Part shown: piece by piece, positions 36,549 through 46,012 of the stretch
Numbering within the stretch: the first letter of the stretch is position 1
Layout of the letters: each line of letters opens with the position of its first letter
Source: Parafrankia irregularis
GTDB taxonomy: Bacteria; Actinomycetota; Actinomycetes; Frankiales; Frankiaceae
DNA length: 64,000 bases
Reading direction: 5' to 3'
Assembly: GCF_001536285.1 (NCBI RefSeq)
Contig: NZ_FAOZ01000002.1
Location: 496,001 to 560,000 of the forward strand
Notes under the pieces: model-generated
What the model was told of the DNA's origin: nothing
What the model saw: the letters and a program-made list of their open reading frames with translations, nothing else
Database searches by the model: none
Made by a program: the position numbers and the translations under genes

Positions 36549-38120
36549 TCAGTAGGTACAACCGGTGGTCAGCTGCGTCGCGGTGAGGGGCGCGCTCGTC
36601 CTGGTGCCGGTCGTCGCGGTGTCGGCCGTCGTGGGGGAGCCCGTGGAGCCCGCGGCGGACGCGGATGACCCGGGTGCGGGTATCCCGGCGACCGCGCGGG
36701 TGCCGGGCGCCGGAGCCGCCCCGGACCGCACCTGCTGGAACGACGTGCCGAGCACGAGCGAGACCCGGCTGGCGAGACCGTCATCCCGGACGAGGCGGGC
36801 GCCCGGCACGACGGCGGCGACCGCGCGGGCGGCGGCCTCCTGCCCGGGCCCGTACCTGACCTCGCTGGTCGAGAGCCTGCCGTCCGGCCAGTCGCGGGGC
36901 GAGCCGACCCGGAAGCCCAGTTTCGACAGGTCCGCGCCGACCGCGCCCGCGAGGCCACCGATCCGGGCCGCGTTGAAGACGTCGACCGAGACGTCCTTCG
37001 GTGCCGCCGTGGCGGGCCGCGCCGGTGCGGGCGGGGCCGGCGCCCGGCCGCGCAGCGGGGCGAGGAACGCGTTGAGCTGCGCAGGGTCGTACAGCTGCAC
37101 CGATCCGTACCGGGGCAGCTCGCCGACGGCGTTCCCGCCCTCCGCGGGGGTCGGCGCGTGTACGGGGATCGTGACGAACCTGATCTGGTCGGAGCTCATC
37201 GCGCTCATCCGCTTCGCGAGCAGCCGGATGTCGTCGATGTCCGTCCCGTCGTCGATGGTCAGGGACTTCGTCGTCGCGCTGATCAGGCTTTCCAGCCGGG
37301 CCGGGTTCGTCAGCACGCCGTCGCTGGTGGCCTTGCGGAACACCGCCCCGATGAACTGCTGCTGGCGGTGAATGCGGTCGAAGTCGTTGTCGGGCAGGCC
37401 ATGGCGCTGCCGGACGAAGGCGAGTGCCTGGTCGCCGTCGAGGTGGTTCTCGCCGACCCGGCCCCGCCACTGCGACCAGTTGTCGTGCAGGTTGCTCCGT
37501 GAACCGTCCGGCAGGGCCTTCACGCAGACGGTCACCCCGCCGATCGCGTTGGTCATGTCGCGGAAGCCCGCGAGGTCGACCGACACGTAGTGGTCCACGC
37601 GGATGTCGGTGAGCCGCTCGATGGTGCGGATCAGCAGCGACGGGCCGCCGATCGAGATCGCCTGGGTCAGCTTGTCCCGGCCGTGCCCCGGGATGTGGAC
37701 GAGGGTGTCGCGTGGGAAGGAGACCAGCGTGGTCGTCCCGTTCACGTCGAGGTGGGCGAGGATCGTGGTGTCCGAACGTTGCCCGGTGACCTCGCCGTCG
37801 GCCTGGAACTCGTTTCCGGTACCGGCCCTGCTGTCGGACCCGACGAGCAGGAAGTTGGTCGTTCCCTCGATCGGGTCGGCGGGGCGCTCGCCTTCCAGGC
37901 TCAGCCGGAGCCGGTTGATCTGGCGGTCGAAGTGCTCGTAGAGCGCGAATCCCCCCACCACGAACGCGAAGATCAGGCAGGAGAGGGCGCCGCAGAGGCC
38001 GGTGGTGAGCCTGGCGGCGATCGGTCGGCGGCGGGCGCCCACCGGCGGCACGAGGCGGAGATGATGTGCCTCGGGACCGGGAGGTCCCCCGGTCGAGGCG
38101 CGCGGTCCAGCACCGGTCAC
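36549..38120 (-). CDS. LytR-CpsA-Psr family glycopolymer transferase
   Basis: LCP proteins transfer lipid-linked glycopolymers to cell-wall peptidoglycan (arabinogalactan ligation in mycobacteria). 523 residues: a cytoplasmic Arg-rich start, membrane segment GALSCLIFAFVVGGFALYEHF, then the LCP domain with NFLLVGSDSRAG, QRSDTTILAHLD, SFPRDTLVHIPGHGRDKLTQ and DGDQALAFVRQRHGLPDND, which carry the conserved Arg/Asp residues for polyprenyl-pyrophosphate binding. A LytR_C domain follows (VDVFNAARIGGLAGAVGADL), then a Ser/Thr/Ala tail. GTG start with GGAGG seven bases upstream. Its neighbours (RmlD, GT-C proteins, Wzm/Wzt) suggest which polymer it attaches, but this is inference. Confidence 0.93.
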   Translation of the reverse strand: MTGAGPRASTGGPPGPEAHHLRLVPPVGARRRPIAARLTTGLCGALSCLIFAFVVGGFALYEHFDRQINRLRLSLEGERPADPIEGTTNFLLVGSDSRAGTGNEFQADGEVTGQRSDTTILAHLDVNGTTTLVSFPRDTLVHIPGHGRDKLTQAISIGGPSLLIRTIERLTDIRVDHYVSVDLAGFRDMTNAIGGVTVCVKALPDGSRSNLHDNWSQWRGRVGENHLDGDQALAFVRQRHGLPDNDFDRIHRQQQFIGAVFRKATSDGVLTNPARLESLISATTKSLTIDDGTDIDDIRLLAKRMSAMSSDQIRFVTIPVHAPTPAEGGNAVGELPRYGSVQLYDPAQLNAFLAPLRGRAPAPPAPARPATAAPKDVSVDVFNAARIGGLAGAVGADLSKLGFRVGSPRDWPDGRLSTSEVRYGPGQEAAARAVAAVVPGARLVRDDGLASRVSLVLGTSFQQVRSGAAPAPGTRAVAGIPAPGSSASAAGSTGSPTTADTATTGTRTSAPLTATQLTTGCTY

Positions 38121-38465
38121 ACGTCCCCCTCCGCCATCTTCCGGTAGCTCACCGTGCCTGTGGGATGTCAGTCCGTGCCGCTACGAGCCCGGACGTGGCC
38201 ACGATCCGTTCGCTCGGCGATCGGCCTTGAATTCGGCCTGCGACTCCTCGGCGCGTTCAGCTACTCAACGTACTCGTAGCATCACGTTGCATGCCCGCAG
38301 GGGGGTGGAGTACACGCGATGTCGTCAGGAATGACCGGTCGGCGCGGTGGTCAGGCGTGGGACCGAAGGCGGCGTCGGTTTGTTGGAGCCGCCCGTCGGG
38401 ATCGGGCGACCTACTCGGCCACGAGGGCACCCGCGAGCACGGCTGCGTGCTGCTGCCGGACAGGT
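38121..38465. other. Intergenic region upstream of the LCP gene
   Basis: No gene recognised. The 430-base gap between the membrane glycosyltransferase (stop on the right) and the LCP start holds hairpin repeat copy 4 at its right end and should hold the LCP promoter at the left; no clear boxes. Confidence 0.35.
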
Positions 38466-38514
38466 GTTGAGGATCGTGGTCGTCAGGACGACGAAAACCC
38501 TCGGCTCTTCGAGC
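38466..38514 (+). repeat. Copy 4 of the dispersed hairpin repeat
   Basis: GAGGATCGTGGTCGTC-AG-GACGACGAAAACCCTC forms the imperfect hairpin, followed by CGGCTCTTCGAGC. It is 37 bases downstream of the membrane glycosyltransferase stop codon. Confidence 0.75.
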
Positions 38515-38550
38515 CGCGGCCTCGGGCTGTCGCTGTGGCTGTAGCTGTGG

Positions 38551-40509
38551 TCAGGCCAACGCCACCTGGTCGGGCTGGGGACTGGTCTCGGTGGTCTCCC
38601 CATCCGCGTCCGCTCGGCTGGTCGCGGCGGGGCCGCGCCGGGCTGTTCGGACGGAAACAAGGAGAACACCGACCCACAGCAGTCCGGTCAGGACGAAGGC
38701 GCCGATCGTGACACCGACGGGCAGCGGCGCCCAGCGGGCGATCGCGGAGACGACGTCCGGAATCCGGGTGGGGACGAAACGGACACCCCGTGGCAGCCAG
38801 TAGTAGCTGCACACCGCGAGCAGCGCGAGCCCCTGCATCACCAGGGCACCGAGCAGAACAATCGACGGCGCCCACCGGGCCCGCCGGCCGAGTGACCGCC
38901 CGAGCCCCGCGGCCACGACGACCGCGAGCCCGACCAGACCGAGGTACAGGTAGCGGCCCTGAACCGCGATGCCCCGGGTATACCGCTCATACTCGGCCCA
39001 GCTCCGCTGCCCGACCATGAGGTACGCGAGGAACACAGGTGCGAGCAGCACGAGCGGAGCGGCCGCCCGGGTGATCAAGCCCAGCCCAGCGCCGGCCGTC
39101 GTGGCCTCGGCCGTGGTCGTCGCCTCCGGGGCGGCCGTGGTCGCGGCCTTCGGGCTGGCTTCCACCGCGGCGTCCGGAGCGGCTTCCGTTGCGGCCGCCG
39201 GCGCGTCCTCCATCACGGCCTCCGCCACGGGCGCGCGGCGCCGGGCCGCCGTGACCACGGCCGTGACGGACAGGCCGATCACGGTCACGGTCGCCGCCAC
39301 GATCGCGATCGGCGACAGCTGCGGGGGCTCGAACATGCCGAGGCCACCCCAGAAGCGGCTGATCATCGTCCGGACGAAGTACCACAACCAGGTGAAGAAC
39401 GAGTCGGGCAGCAGCAGCGGCTCGCGGCGCGGCGGGTCGGTGGCCCAGCCGTTCGGCTGGAGGGCGTCGTAGAGCAGGTAGTTGCGGACCCACCACCAGC
39501 CCCCGATCGCCACCCCCAGGCCGACCGCGATCACGGCGGGCAGCACCGGCAGCCGGACCCGGCCGCCGGACGGGCGTCGGTCATCGGTCGGATGCTGGTC
39601 GCGTCGGGCCTGACGCCAGCCGACCAGGTAGGCGGCGACGATCGTGAACGGGAGCACGAAGGCGAACGCCTTGGACAGCATGGCCACGCCGAACCAGAGG
39701 CCGGCCCAGGCCGCTGTGCGCCGGCGCAGGTCACCGCGCACGACCCCGGCCAGCACGACGGTGAGCGCGCCGGTCGCGAGGACCAGGATGCCGTCGTTGT
39801 TGAAGGTCGCCCCGACCCTGGTGAAACCGGGCACCGCCAGGGGCAGCGCCGCCGCCGCGGTCGCCAGCGGGCCGCGCAGCCCGAACCTGCGCGCCGCGGC
39901 CCAGGCCAGCAGCGGCACAGGTGCGAGGAGCAGGATGTTCAGCAGCCGCAGGACGAGCACCTGCTGGTCGTAGGCCCAGTGCTCGGAGCCCGGCAGGACG
40001 TCCAGCAGGCCGGCGCCGATGGCGTAGACCAGCGGCGGATGCTGGATCATCTGGTTCGACAGCCGGCCGTCGTCGACCGGCGTGGCGCCGCCGAGCTCGT
40101 CGAAGGAGAGCCGGTCGCCGCGCGGGGTGGGGGCGATCTCGGCGAACGACGGTGAGCCGCGGCGCTTGCCGCCGGACTGGAACATGTCCTGGAACCGGCC
40201 GCGGTCGAAGTCGTCGGAGGTCGCGGCGACGCCGGTGGCGATCATCTTCTCGCCCGGGGCGGGCCAGCCGGCCCCGTGCTGCAGGCCGTAGACCATGTCG
40301 ACGTGCTGTGCCTCGTCGTAGCCCGTCCAGGTCGTGTAGACGAACGAGTAGGTCACAAGAAGTGCCACATGCAGCGCGGTGATGAGCAGCACCAGGACCG
40401 GGACCTTCGACCGCCCGGACGACCGCCCGGACCCCGGCTGTTCGTCCCGCCGCGGTTGGTTCTCCTGCGTATCGGCCTTTTCCGGCATGGGAGTCTCGGG
40501 CGTCATCAC
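38551..40509 (-). CDS. Polytopic membrane protein, DUF2142/GT-C glycosyltransferase type
   Basis: 652 residues with about ten or more membrane segments. After the first segment comes YDEAQHVDMVYGLQHGAG, with the acidic pair in the first outer loop that GT-C enzymes use for catalysis, then NQMIQHPPLVYAIGAGLL, and near the C-terminus an outer loop with YTRGIAVQGRYLY. This arrangement fits DUF2142-type proteins, predicted polyprenyl-phosphate-sugar transferases. A cytoplasmic insertion rich in Ala/Thr/Glu lies at about 39100-39220. The product is very probably involved in surface glycan synthesis; donor and acceptor are unknown. It diverges from rmlD over 120 bases. ATG at 40506 directly follows the GTG used here. 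Confidence 0.82.
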   Translation of the reverse strand: MMTPETPMPEKADTQENQPRRDEQPGSGRSSGRSKVPVLVLLITALHVALLVTYSFVYTTWTGYDEAQHVDMVYGLQHGAGWPAPGEKMIATGVAATSDDFDRGRFQDMFQSGGKRRGSPSFAEIAPTPRGDRLSFDELGGATPVDDGRLSNQMIQHPPLVYAIGAGLLDVLPGSEHWAYDQQVLVLRLLNILLLAPVPLLAWAAARRFGLRGPLATAAAALPLAVPGFTRVGATFNNDGILVLATGALTVVLAGVVRGDLRRRTAAWAGLWFGVAMLSKAFAFVLPFTIVAAYLVGWRQARRDQHPTDDRRPSGGRVRLPVLPAVIAVGLGVAIGGWWWVRNYLLYDALQPNGWATDPPRREPLLLPDSFFTWLWYFVRTMISRFWGGLGMFEPPQLSPIAIVAATVTVIGLSVTAVVTAARRRAPVAEAVMEDAPAAATEAAPDAAVEASPKAATTAAPEATTTAEATTAGAGLGLITRAAAPLVLLAPVFLAYLMVGQRSWAEYERYTRGIAVQGRYLYLGLVGLAVVVAAGLGRSLGRRARWAPSIVLLGALVMQGLALLAVCSYYWLPRGVRFVPTRIPDVVSAIARWAPLPVGVTIGAFVLTGLLWVGVLLVSVRTARRGPAATSRADADGETTETSPQPDQVALA

Positions 40510-40629
40510 CGCTCAGGGTAGTCGCCCGCGCCCGTGCCTCCGCCGGTGCCGCCGGATCCGTCGCGCGCTCAGGCGACATAGCTGACGGCGCGTCATCGGC
40601 TGTTTGAATCGGTCTGCCAGACTCGCGGG

Positions 40630-41541
40630 GTGCGCATCCTCGTCACTGGTGCCGGTGGACAGCTCGGTAGCGATCTGTGTCGTCTTCTTGACGCCGAGTC
40701 CCGGGCTGACAGCCCGCGTGTGCTCGCCTGGGCCGGGCTCACCCGGTCCGAGCTCGATCTCTCCGACGCGGCCCGGGTCCGCGCGGTCATCGCCGACCAG
40801 GCCCGCCCGGCCAGGGTGCAGGGCGGGCTCGTCGTCATCAACACCGCCGCCTGGACGAACGTCGACGGCGCCGAGTCGGACGAGGAGGGCGCCTACGCGG
40901 TGAACGCCGCCGGGCCGGCCCACCTGGCTGCCGCCTGCGCCCAGGCCGGCGCCGTCCTCGTGCACATCTCCACCGACTACGTGTTCGACGGCGCGGCTTC
41001 GAAGCCGTACGAGACGACCGATCCGCCGGGGCCCCGGTGCGCGTACGGGCGGACGAAGCTCGCCGGCGAGGAGGCGGTGCTGGAGCTCTGCCCGGGGTCC
41101 TACGTCGTGCGCACCGCCTGGGTGTACGGGCGCACGGGCGGCAACTTCGTCAAGACGATCGCCCGGCTGGCCCGGGAGCGTGACCAGCTCACCGTCGTCG
41201 CCGACCAGCACGGCAGCCCCACCTGGTCCGCCGATCTGGCCGCCGGCCTGCTCGACCTGGTCACGGCGCAGCCCACGCCCGGCCTCTACCACTGCACCGG
41301 CGGTGGGGAGACGACCTGGTTCGGCTTCGCCCGCGCGATTGTGGGCGCGCTCGGGCAGGACCCGGCGAAGGTGGTGCCGATCACCACGGCGGAGTTCCCG
41401 CGTCCGGCGGCGCGCCCGGCCTACTCGGTGCTGTCGCAGCGTTCCTGGCAGGACGCCGGGCTGCGTCCACTGCGCCCCTGGGAGGACGCGTTCGCCGCGG
41501 CCTTCGCCGAGTTCGGCGCCGAGCTCCGAGCCGACCTCTGA
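40630..41541 (+). CDS. rmlD: dTDP-4-dehydrorhamnose reductase
   Basis: NADPH-dependent last step of dTDP-L-rhamnose synthesis. Rossmann fold with VTGAGGQLGSDL, NTAAWTNVDGAE, the catalytic ISTDYVFDG and Y-x-x-x-K in CAYGRTKLAGEE, then VVRTAWVYGR and HGSPTWSADLA. 303 residues, normal length. GTG start. The other rml genes are not in this window. It is followed by metG after 39 bases on the same strand. In mycobacteria rmlD likewise sits next to the LCP gene Rv3267, where rhamnose forms the arabinogalactan linker. Confidence 0.95.
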   Translation: MRILVTGAGGQLGSDLCRLLDAESRADSPRVLAWAGLTRSELDLSDAARVRAVIADQARPARVQGGLVVINTAAWTNVDGAESDEEGAYAVNAAGPAHLAAACAQAGAVLVHISTDYVFDGAASKPYETTDPPGPRCAYGRTKLAGEEAVLELCPGSYVVRTAWVYGRTGGNFVKTIARLARERDQLTVVADQHGSPTWSADLAAGLLDLVTAQPTPGLYHCTGGGETTWFGFARAIVGALGQDPAKVVPITTAEFPRPAARPAYSVLSQRSWQDAGLRPLRPWEDAFAAAFAEFGAELRADL

Positions 41542-41580
41542 TCGGAGATCGGCGCCGCGGCCGGCGAGTAGTTTGATGCT

Positions 41581-43269
41581 GTGAGCACTCAGACTCCCGA
41601 CACGGAAGCGCGGCGTCCGGGCCGTCCGGTCCTTGTCGCCGTCGCGTGGCCCTACGCCAACGGGCAGCCGCACCTCGGGCATATCGCCGGTGCCTACCTG
41701 CCCGCCGACATCTTCGCCCGTTACCAGCGAATGATCGGCAACCGGGTGCTGATGGTCTCGGGGTCCGACGCACACGGCACGCCGATCACCGTGCGGGCCG
41801 ACGAGGAGGGGGTCACCCCGCAGGCGATCGTCGACCGGTACCACCCGGAGTTCCTGCGGATCTGGTCCGATCTGGCGATCAGCTTCGACCTCTTCACCAC
41901 CACCCGGACGCACAACCACGAGGTGGTCGCCCAGAGCGTGTTCACCCGGCTGCGGGAGGCCGGGTACATCTACCCGAAGGAGACCTCGCAGTTCTTCGAC
42001 CCGGACGCGGGCCGATTCCTGCCCGACCGGTATGTCGTCGGCACCTGCCCGCACTGCTCGTACACGCAGGCGCGTGGGGACCAGTGCGAGAACTGCGGGC
42101 GCACGCTCGACCCGGAGCTGCTCGTCGACCCGCGCAGCAAGGTCACCGGCGCGGTCCCCGAGATGCGGCAGACGACGCACTTCTTCCTGCGCCTGTCCGG
42201 CCTTTCCGACCAGCTGCTCGACTGGCTGCAGGCCCGTCAGGGCTGGCGCCGGCACGTGCTGAACTGGTCGGTGCAGTTCGTCAAGGATGGTCTGCACGAC
42301 CGTGCGATCACCCGTGACCTGGACTGGGGCGTCCCGCTGCCCACCGACGAGCTCGGGCCGGGCAAGCGGCTGTACGTGTGGTTCGAGGCCGTCATCGGCT
42401 ACCTGTCGGCGAGCAAGGAGTGGGCGGCGGGCACCGGAGACCCCGAGGCCTGGCGGGCCTGGTGGGAGGACCCGGAGGCGGCGGCCTACTACTTCGTCGG
42501 CAAGGACAACATCCCCTTCCACACCGTCATCTGGCCGGCGATGCTGCTCGGCCACGGCGGGCTGGACCTGCCGACCGACGTCCCGGCGAACCAGTACGTC
42601 ACCTTCGGCGGTGCCAAGGCGTCGAAGTCGGCGGGGATCGGCCGGGGTGTGCGCGAGTACCTCGACCTGCTCCAGCCGGATGCGCTGCGGTTCGCGCTCG
42701 CCTCGGTGCTCCCCGAGCAGAACGACACCGAGATCTCGGACGGGGACATCGTTCGCCGCGTCAACGACGAGCTGATCGCCAACTGGGGCAACCTCGTCAA
42801 CCGGGTGATGGCGCAGATCAACAAGTTCTTCGGCGGGGCGCTGCCCGAGACCGGTGATCTCGACGGGGTGCACGCCGAGCTGCTCGCCTCCGTCGACGCC
42901 GGCCTCGTCCGGGTGGGTGAGCTGCTGGAGCGGGTCGAGCTGCGGGCCGCCCTGCGCGCGGCGATGGAGATCTCCGCCGAGGTGAACGCCTACCTCTACC
43001 GCGAGGAGCCGTGGAAGACCGTCAAGGTCGACAAGGCCACCGCGGCGCACAGCCTCGCGGTCGCCGTCCAGGCGATCTCCGGCATCACGACGGCGCTGGC
43101 ACCGTTCCTGCCGTTCAGCTCCGCGCGGGTCGCCGACGTGCTGGGCATCGACCTCGGGGTGTGGGCGCGGCAGCCGGTCGCCGCCGGGCGGGAGCTGGTC
43201 TGGTCCGGTGGCCTGTTCACCAAGCTGGACGCGGACGCCCTGGACGTCACCGCACCCACCGGCGCCTGA
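41581..43269 (+). CDS. metG: Methionyl-tRNA synthetase
   Basis: Class I synthetase charging tRNA-Met. HIGH-type motif HLGHIAGAYLPAD near residue 31, zinc knuckle CPHC...CENC (two CxxC pairs), YFVGKDNIPFHTVIWPAMLL, and the KMSKS loop, here KASKS at residues 346-350 (FGGAKASKSAG). The anticodon-binding domain contains NRVMAQINKFF and NAYLYREEPWKTVK. At 562 residues it lacks the C-terminal tRNA-binding EMAP-like domain found in longer bacterial forms. GTG start. The Met-to-Ala change in KASKS is unusual but the lysines and serines that stabilise the adenylate remain. Confidence 0.95.
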   Translation: MSTQTPDTEARRPGRPVLVAVAWPYANGQPHLGHIAGAYLPADIFARYQRMIGNRVLMVSGSDAHGTPITVRADEEGVTPQAIVDRYHPEFLRIWSDLAISFDLFTTTRTHNHEVVAQSVFTRLREAGYIYPKETSQFFDPDAGRFLPDRYVVGTCPHCSYTQARGDQCENCGRTLDPELLVDPRSKVTGAVPEMRQTTHFFLRLSGLSDQLLDWLQARQGWRRHVLNWSVQFVKDGLHDRAITRDLDWGVPLPTDELGPGKRLYVWFEAVIGYLSASKEWAAGTGDPEAWRAWWEDPEAAAYYFVGKDNIPFHTVIWPAMLLGHGGLDLPTDVPANQYVTFGGAKASKSAGIGRGVREYLDLLQPDALRFALASVLPEQNDTEISDGDIVRRVNDELIANWGNLVNRVMAQINKFFGGALPETGDLDGVHAELLASVDAGLVRVGELLERVELRAALRAAMEISAEVNAYLYREEPWKTVKVDKATAAHSLAVAVQAISGITTALAPFLPFSSARVADVLGIDLGVWARQPVAAGRELVWSGGLFTKLDADALDVTAPTGA

Positions 43270-43354
43270 TGGCGTGACGGCCCTGCGCCACCCCGGCCGA
43301 CCGGCCGGGGGCGGCGCACGGCCGCCGCGTGCGGGCTGGGACACTGACTCCCAA

Positions 43355-45136
43355 ATGGCGAGCGCATCGGGCCCGCCGTCCCCGGTAGGCACACCGCCGA
43401 ACCGGGACGGGGCGGCGGCAGGAGAGGTACCCGCTCAGTCGAGCCAGCCGCGCTCCGATCTTCTTGATCGCCCAGCCCCCTCGGATCCGCCTGCCGATCA
43501 GATCCCGGCCGCGCGGCCGGGCCGTCCGCAGGACGGGCGTGCCAGCCTTCCGCGCCTTCCGCGCCGTCTGCGGGGCCGCCTCCCGGCGCAGCTGTGGGAG
43601 CGCCACGCGGCTTTCCTGGTTGTGCTGGTGCTGGCTGTCGCGGCCAGGGCGGTGGTCGTCTGGGCCTACCGGCCGGCGCTGCTCTACTACGGGGATTCCC
43701 CCGCCTACCTGGACCAGGCCGCGAGAAGGCTCTGGGCGGGGGACTGGCGGCCGTCGGGCTACCCGATGTTCCTGCGGGTCCTCGGCGCGCCCGACCACCT
43801 GACCAGGCTGGTGATCGTCCAGCACACGCTGACGCTGCTGGTCGGCGTGGCCCTGTACGCCACCGCCCGGCGGCTGTTCGAGCGGTTCGGTCCTGCCGCG
43901 GCGGCCCGAGGCCGCGGTGGCTGGCCCGCCGCCCTGGTCGCGGCACCGGCGCTGCTGGCGCCCTGGGTGCTCGACCTCGGCCAGTTCGTCCTGGCTGACA
44001 GCCTCTTCGGCACGCTGGTGCTCGGCGGGGTCCTGGCCCTGGCCTGGCCTGGCCGCCCGGCTGGCTGGCGGTTCGCCCTCGCCGGCCTGTTGCTGGGAGC
44101 GGGCGTCACGGTTCGCACGGTCGGCTATGGGCCGATCGCCCTGGGCGTTGCCGGCACGATCATCCTGGCCATCGGCCACCACCGCGCCAGCGCCACCGGC
44201 GCTACCAGGACCGCGAGCGCCATCGGCGCTACCAGCACCACCGGCGCTACCAGCACCGCCGATGCTTCCGGCGCTTCCGGCGTGGTCAGGGCTGTCCGTG
44301 TCGTCGCGCCCGTGATGGCGTTCGTGCTGGCCGCGGCCGCGCCGGTCGTCGCGTACTCGTCCTGGAGCGCGAGCCAGGGCAGCGGCTTCACGGTCAGCGC
44401 CCACTCGGGCTTCTTCCTCTACGGGCGGGTCGCGCCTTTCGCCGACTGCGACCGGCTGCCCGACGACGCCGATCTACGGTCGCTCTGCGACCCGCGGCCA
44501 CTCGCGCAGCGTGGCTCACCGGTGACCTATCTGTGGCCTGACGACTCACTGCTGCGGCAGGGCAACGACCTCGTCCCACCGGGACGGGAGGCGCTCGCCG
44601 GCGAGTTCGCCCAGCACGTGGTCCGGGCCCAGCTCTGGATGATGATCACCACCACGGCCCGCTACCTGGGCGGCTACTTCTGGCCCGTCCAGTACGAGAC
44701 CGAACTCACCAGCCGTGCGGACACCTGGGAGCTGCCCGACACCACCAGAAACCGGCTGCCCGACGGACAGCCGCACGCCACCGACGGCTACTTCGCCGTC
44801 AAGGACCTGCGTGACGGCCCCGCCGCGGTGCTCTCGCTCTACTCCGGGCTGTCCTACGCCGTGATGCCACTGGTCGGCCTCGGCCTGCTCGCCGGTGTGC
44901 TCGCGGGGGTGGCCGGGCGGATTCGTGGTGTGGCGGGGCCGGGCCGGCTGTTCTGGCTGGCGGCGGGAGCGGGTATGTCCACCTTGCTGCTGAGTTCTTT
45001 GACGTCCGCGTTCGACTACCGCTATCTGGGGTCGGTCATCGGCCTGCTCACCGCGGGCGCCGTGCTGGGAGCCATCGCGCTCGTGAGGGTGCTGCGTGCC
45101 CGGCCCGCGGACCGCTTTCATGGGGGGATCTTGTGA
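43355..45136 (+). CDS. Polytopic GT-C-type membrane glycosyltransferase
   Basis: About 593 residues. A Pro-rich cytoplasmic N-terminus is followed by a first membrane segment (AAFLVVLVLAVAARAVVVWA) and the outer loop LLYYGDSPAYLDQAAR with an acidic residue where GT-C catalytic Asp is expected, then GYPMFLRVLGAP and about nine further segments, with VQYETELTSRADTWELPD in a late outer loop. An insertion of Ala/Thr/Ser/Gly repeats (ATSTTGATSTADASG) lies at about 44184-44280. It resembles ArnT/PMT-like enzymes in layout; substrate unknown. The ATG at 43355 is chosen; a GTG at 43274 is also possible. Its stop overlaps the next gene by four bases. Confidence 0.8.
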   Translation: MASASGPPSPVGTPPNRDGAAAGEVPAQSSQPRSDLLDRPAPSDPPADQIPAARPGRPQDGRASLPRLPRRLRGRLPAQLWERHAAFLVVLVLAVAARAVVVWAYRPALLYYGDSPAYLDQAARRLWAGDWRPSGYPMFLRVLGAPDHLTRLVIVQHTLTLLVGVALYATARRLFERFGPAAAARGRGGWPAALVAAPALLAPWVLDLGQFVLADSLFGTLVLGGVLALAWPGRPAGWRFALAGLLLGAGVTVRTVGYGPIALGVAGTIILAIGHHRASATGATRTASAIGATSTTGATSTADASGASGVVRAVRVVAPVMAFVLAAAAPVVAYSSWSASQGSGFTVSAHSGFFLYGRVAPFADCDRLPDDADLRSLCDPRPLAQRGSPVTYLWPDDSLLRQGNDLVPPGREALAGEFAQHVVRAQLWMMITTTARYLGGYFWPVQYETELTSRADTWELPDTTRNRLPDGQPHATDGYFAVKDLRDGPAAVLSLYSGLSYAVMPLVGLGLLAGVLAGVAGRIRGVAGPGRLFWLAAGAGMSTLLLSSLTSAFDYRYLGSVIGLLTAGAVLGAIALVRVLRARPADRFHGGIL

Positions 45137-45990
45137 GGATCGCGTTTCTCGGCCTCGGCCGGATGGGGCGCCGGATGGCCCGCCACGTGCTGGTCGCCGG
45201 CCACGAGCTGGTCGTCTGGAACCGCACCCCGGGGCGTGCCGAGGAACTGACCTCGGCCGGTGCCATCGAGGCCGCGGACCCCGCTGACGCCGTCCGCGGT
45301 GCCGAGGCCTGCGTGCTGATGCTGTTCGACCCGGAATCCGCCGCGGAGGTGCTCACCGCGGTCGTACCGGCCGCCGAGTCGGGCGCCCTTCTGATCAACT
45401 GCACGACGGTCGGCCCGGCGGCGGCACGCGAGCTGGGACGCACCGCGACGGGCGCCGGGCTGCGCTACCTGGACGCCCCGGTGGTCGGCACGGTCGGCCC
45501 GGCCGAGGCCGGCACCCTGCGGATTCTGGTCGGCGCCGCCGACGCGGATCTCGCCGCGGCCAGGAGCATCCTGGGGACTTTCGGCGATCCGGAGCGTATC
45601 GACCATGTGGGGTCCATCGGAACCGCCAGCGAGCTGAAAACCGTCGTCAACCTCGCTCTCGCCGAGGGGATGGCCGCCGTCGCCGAGGTGCTTCGCTACG
45701 GCACCGACCTCGGCCTCGACCGCGGCCTGGTGCTCGCCGAGCTCGCCGCCGGGCCGCTCGGCACCCTGGTCAACTACAAACGGCCGATGCTGGAGTCTGA
45801 CGACTACTCCCAGGCCGCGTTCACGGTCGCCGGCCTCGCGAAGGACGTCCGGCTGGCCACCTCGTCGGTCGCGGAGCCGCTGCCCGTCGCCGAGGCGACC
45901 CTGGCGCTGACGGCGGCCGCCGAGCGGGCCGGTCACGCCGACGACGACTTCTCCGCGATCGCCGCGGCGGACGTCTCCGGCTCGGCCTGA
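45133..45990 (+). CDS. NAD(P)-dependent beta-hydroxyacid dehydrogenase family protein
   Basis: 285-residue oxidoreductase of the 3-hydroxyisobutyrate/6-phosphogluconate dehydrogenase superfamily. Nucleotide-binding AFLGLGRMGRRMARHV, INCTTVGPAAAREL, DAPVVGTVGPAEAGTLRIL (usually DAPVSGG; the Ser is Val here), and the catalytic Lys in ELKTVVNLALAEGM. The Ser change hints at a substrate different from the classical enzymes or at an imine-reductase-like role. It starts inside the stop of the membrane glycosyltransferase (GTGA) and is followed after 22 bases by another, so it may act on a glycan precursor or simply ride the operon. Confidence 0.88.
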   Translation: MRIAFLGLGRMGRRMARHVLVAGHELVVWNRTPGRAEELTSAGAIEAADPADAVRGAEACVLMLFDPESAAEVLTAVVPAAESGALLINCTTVGPAAARELGRTATGAGLRYLDAPVVGTVGPAEAGTLRILVGAADADLAAARSILGTFGDPERIDHVGSIGTASELKTVVNLALAEGMAAVAEVLRYGTDLGLDRGLVLAELAAGPLGTLVNYKRPMLESDDYSQAAFTVAGLAKDVRLATSSVAEPLPVAEATLALTAAAERAGHADDDFSAIAAADVSGSA

Positions 45991-46012
45991 GCCCGGCCGC
46001 GGTACCGATCCG

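Noticed and set aside
40513-43392. A 959-residue open frame on the minus strand across rmlD and metG
   Set aside because: It is the antisense of two clearly conserved genes; its product is Arg/Gly/Asp/His-rich with no motifs, as GC-rich codon bias produces.
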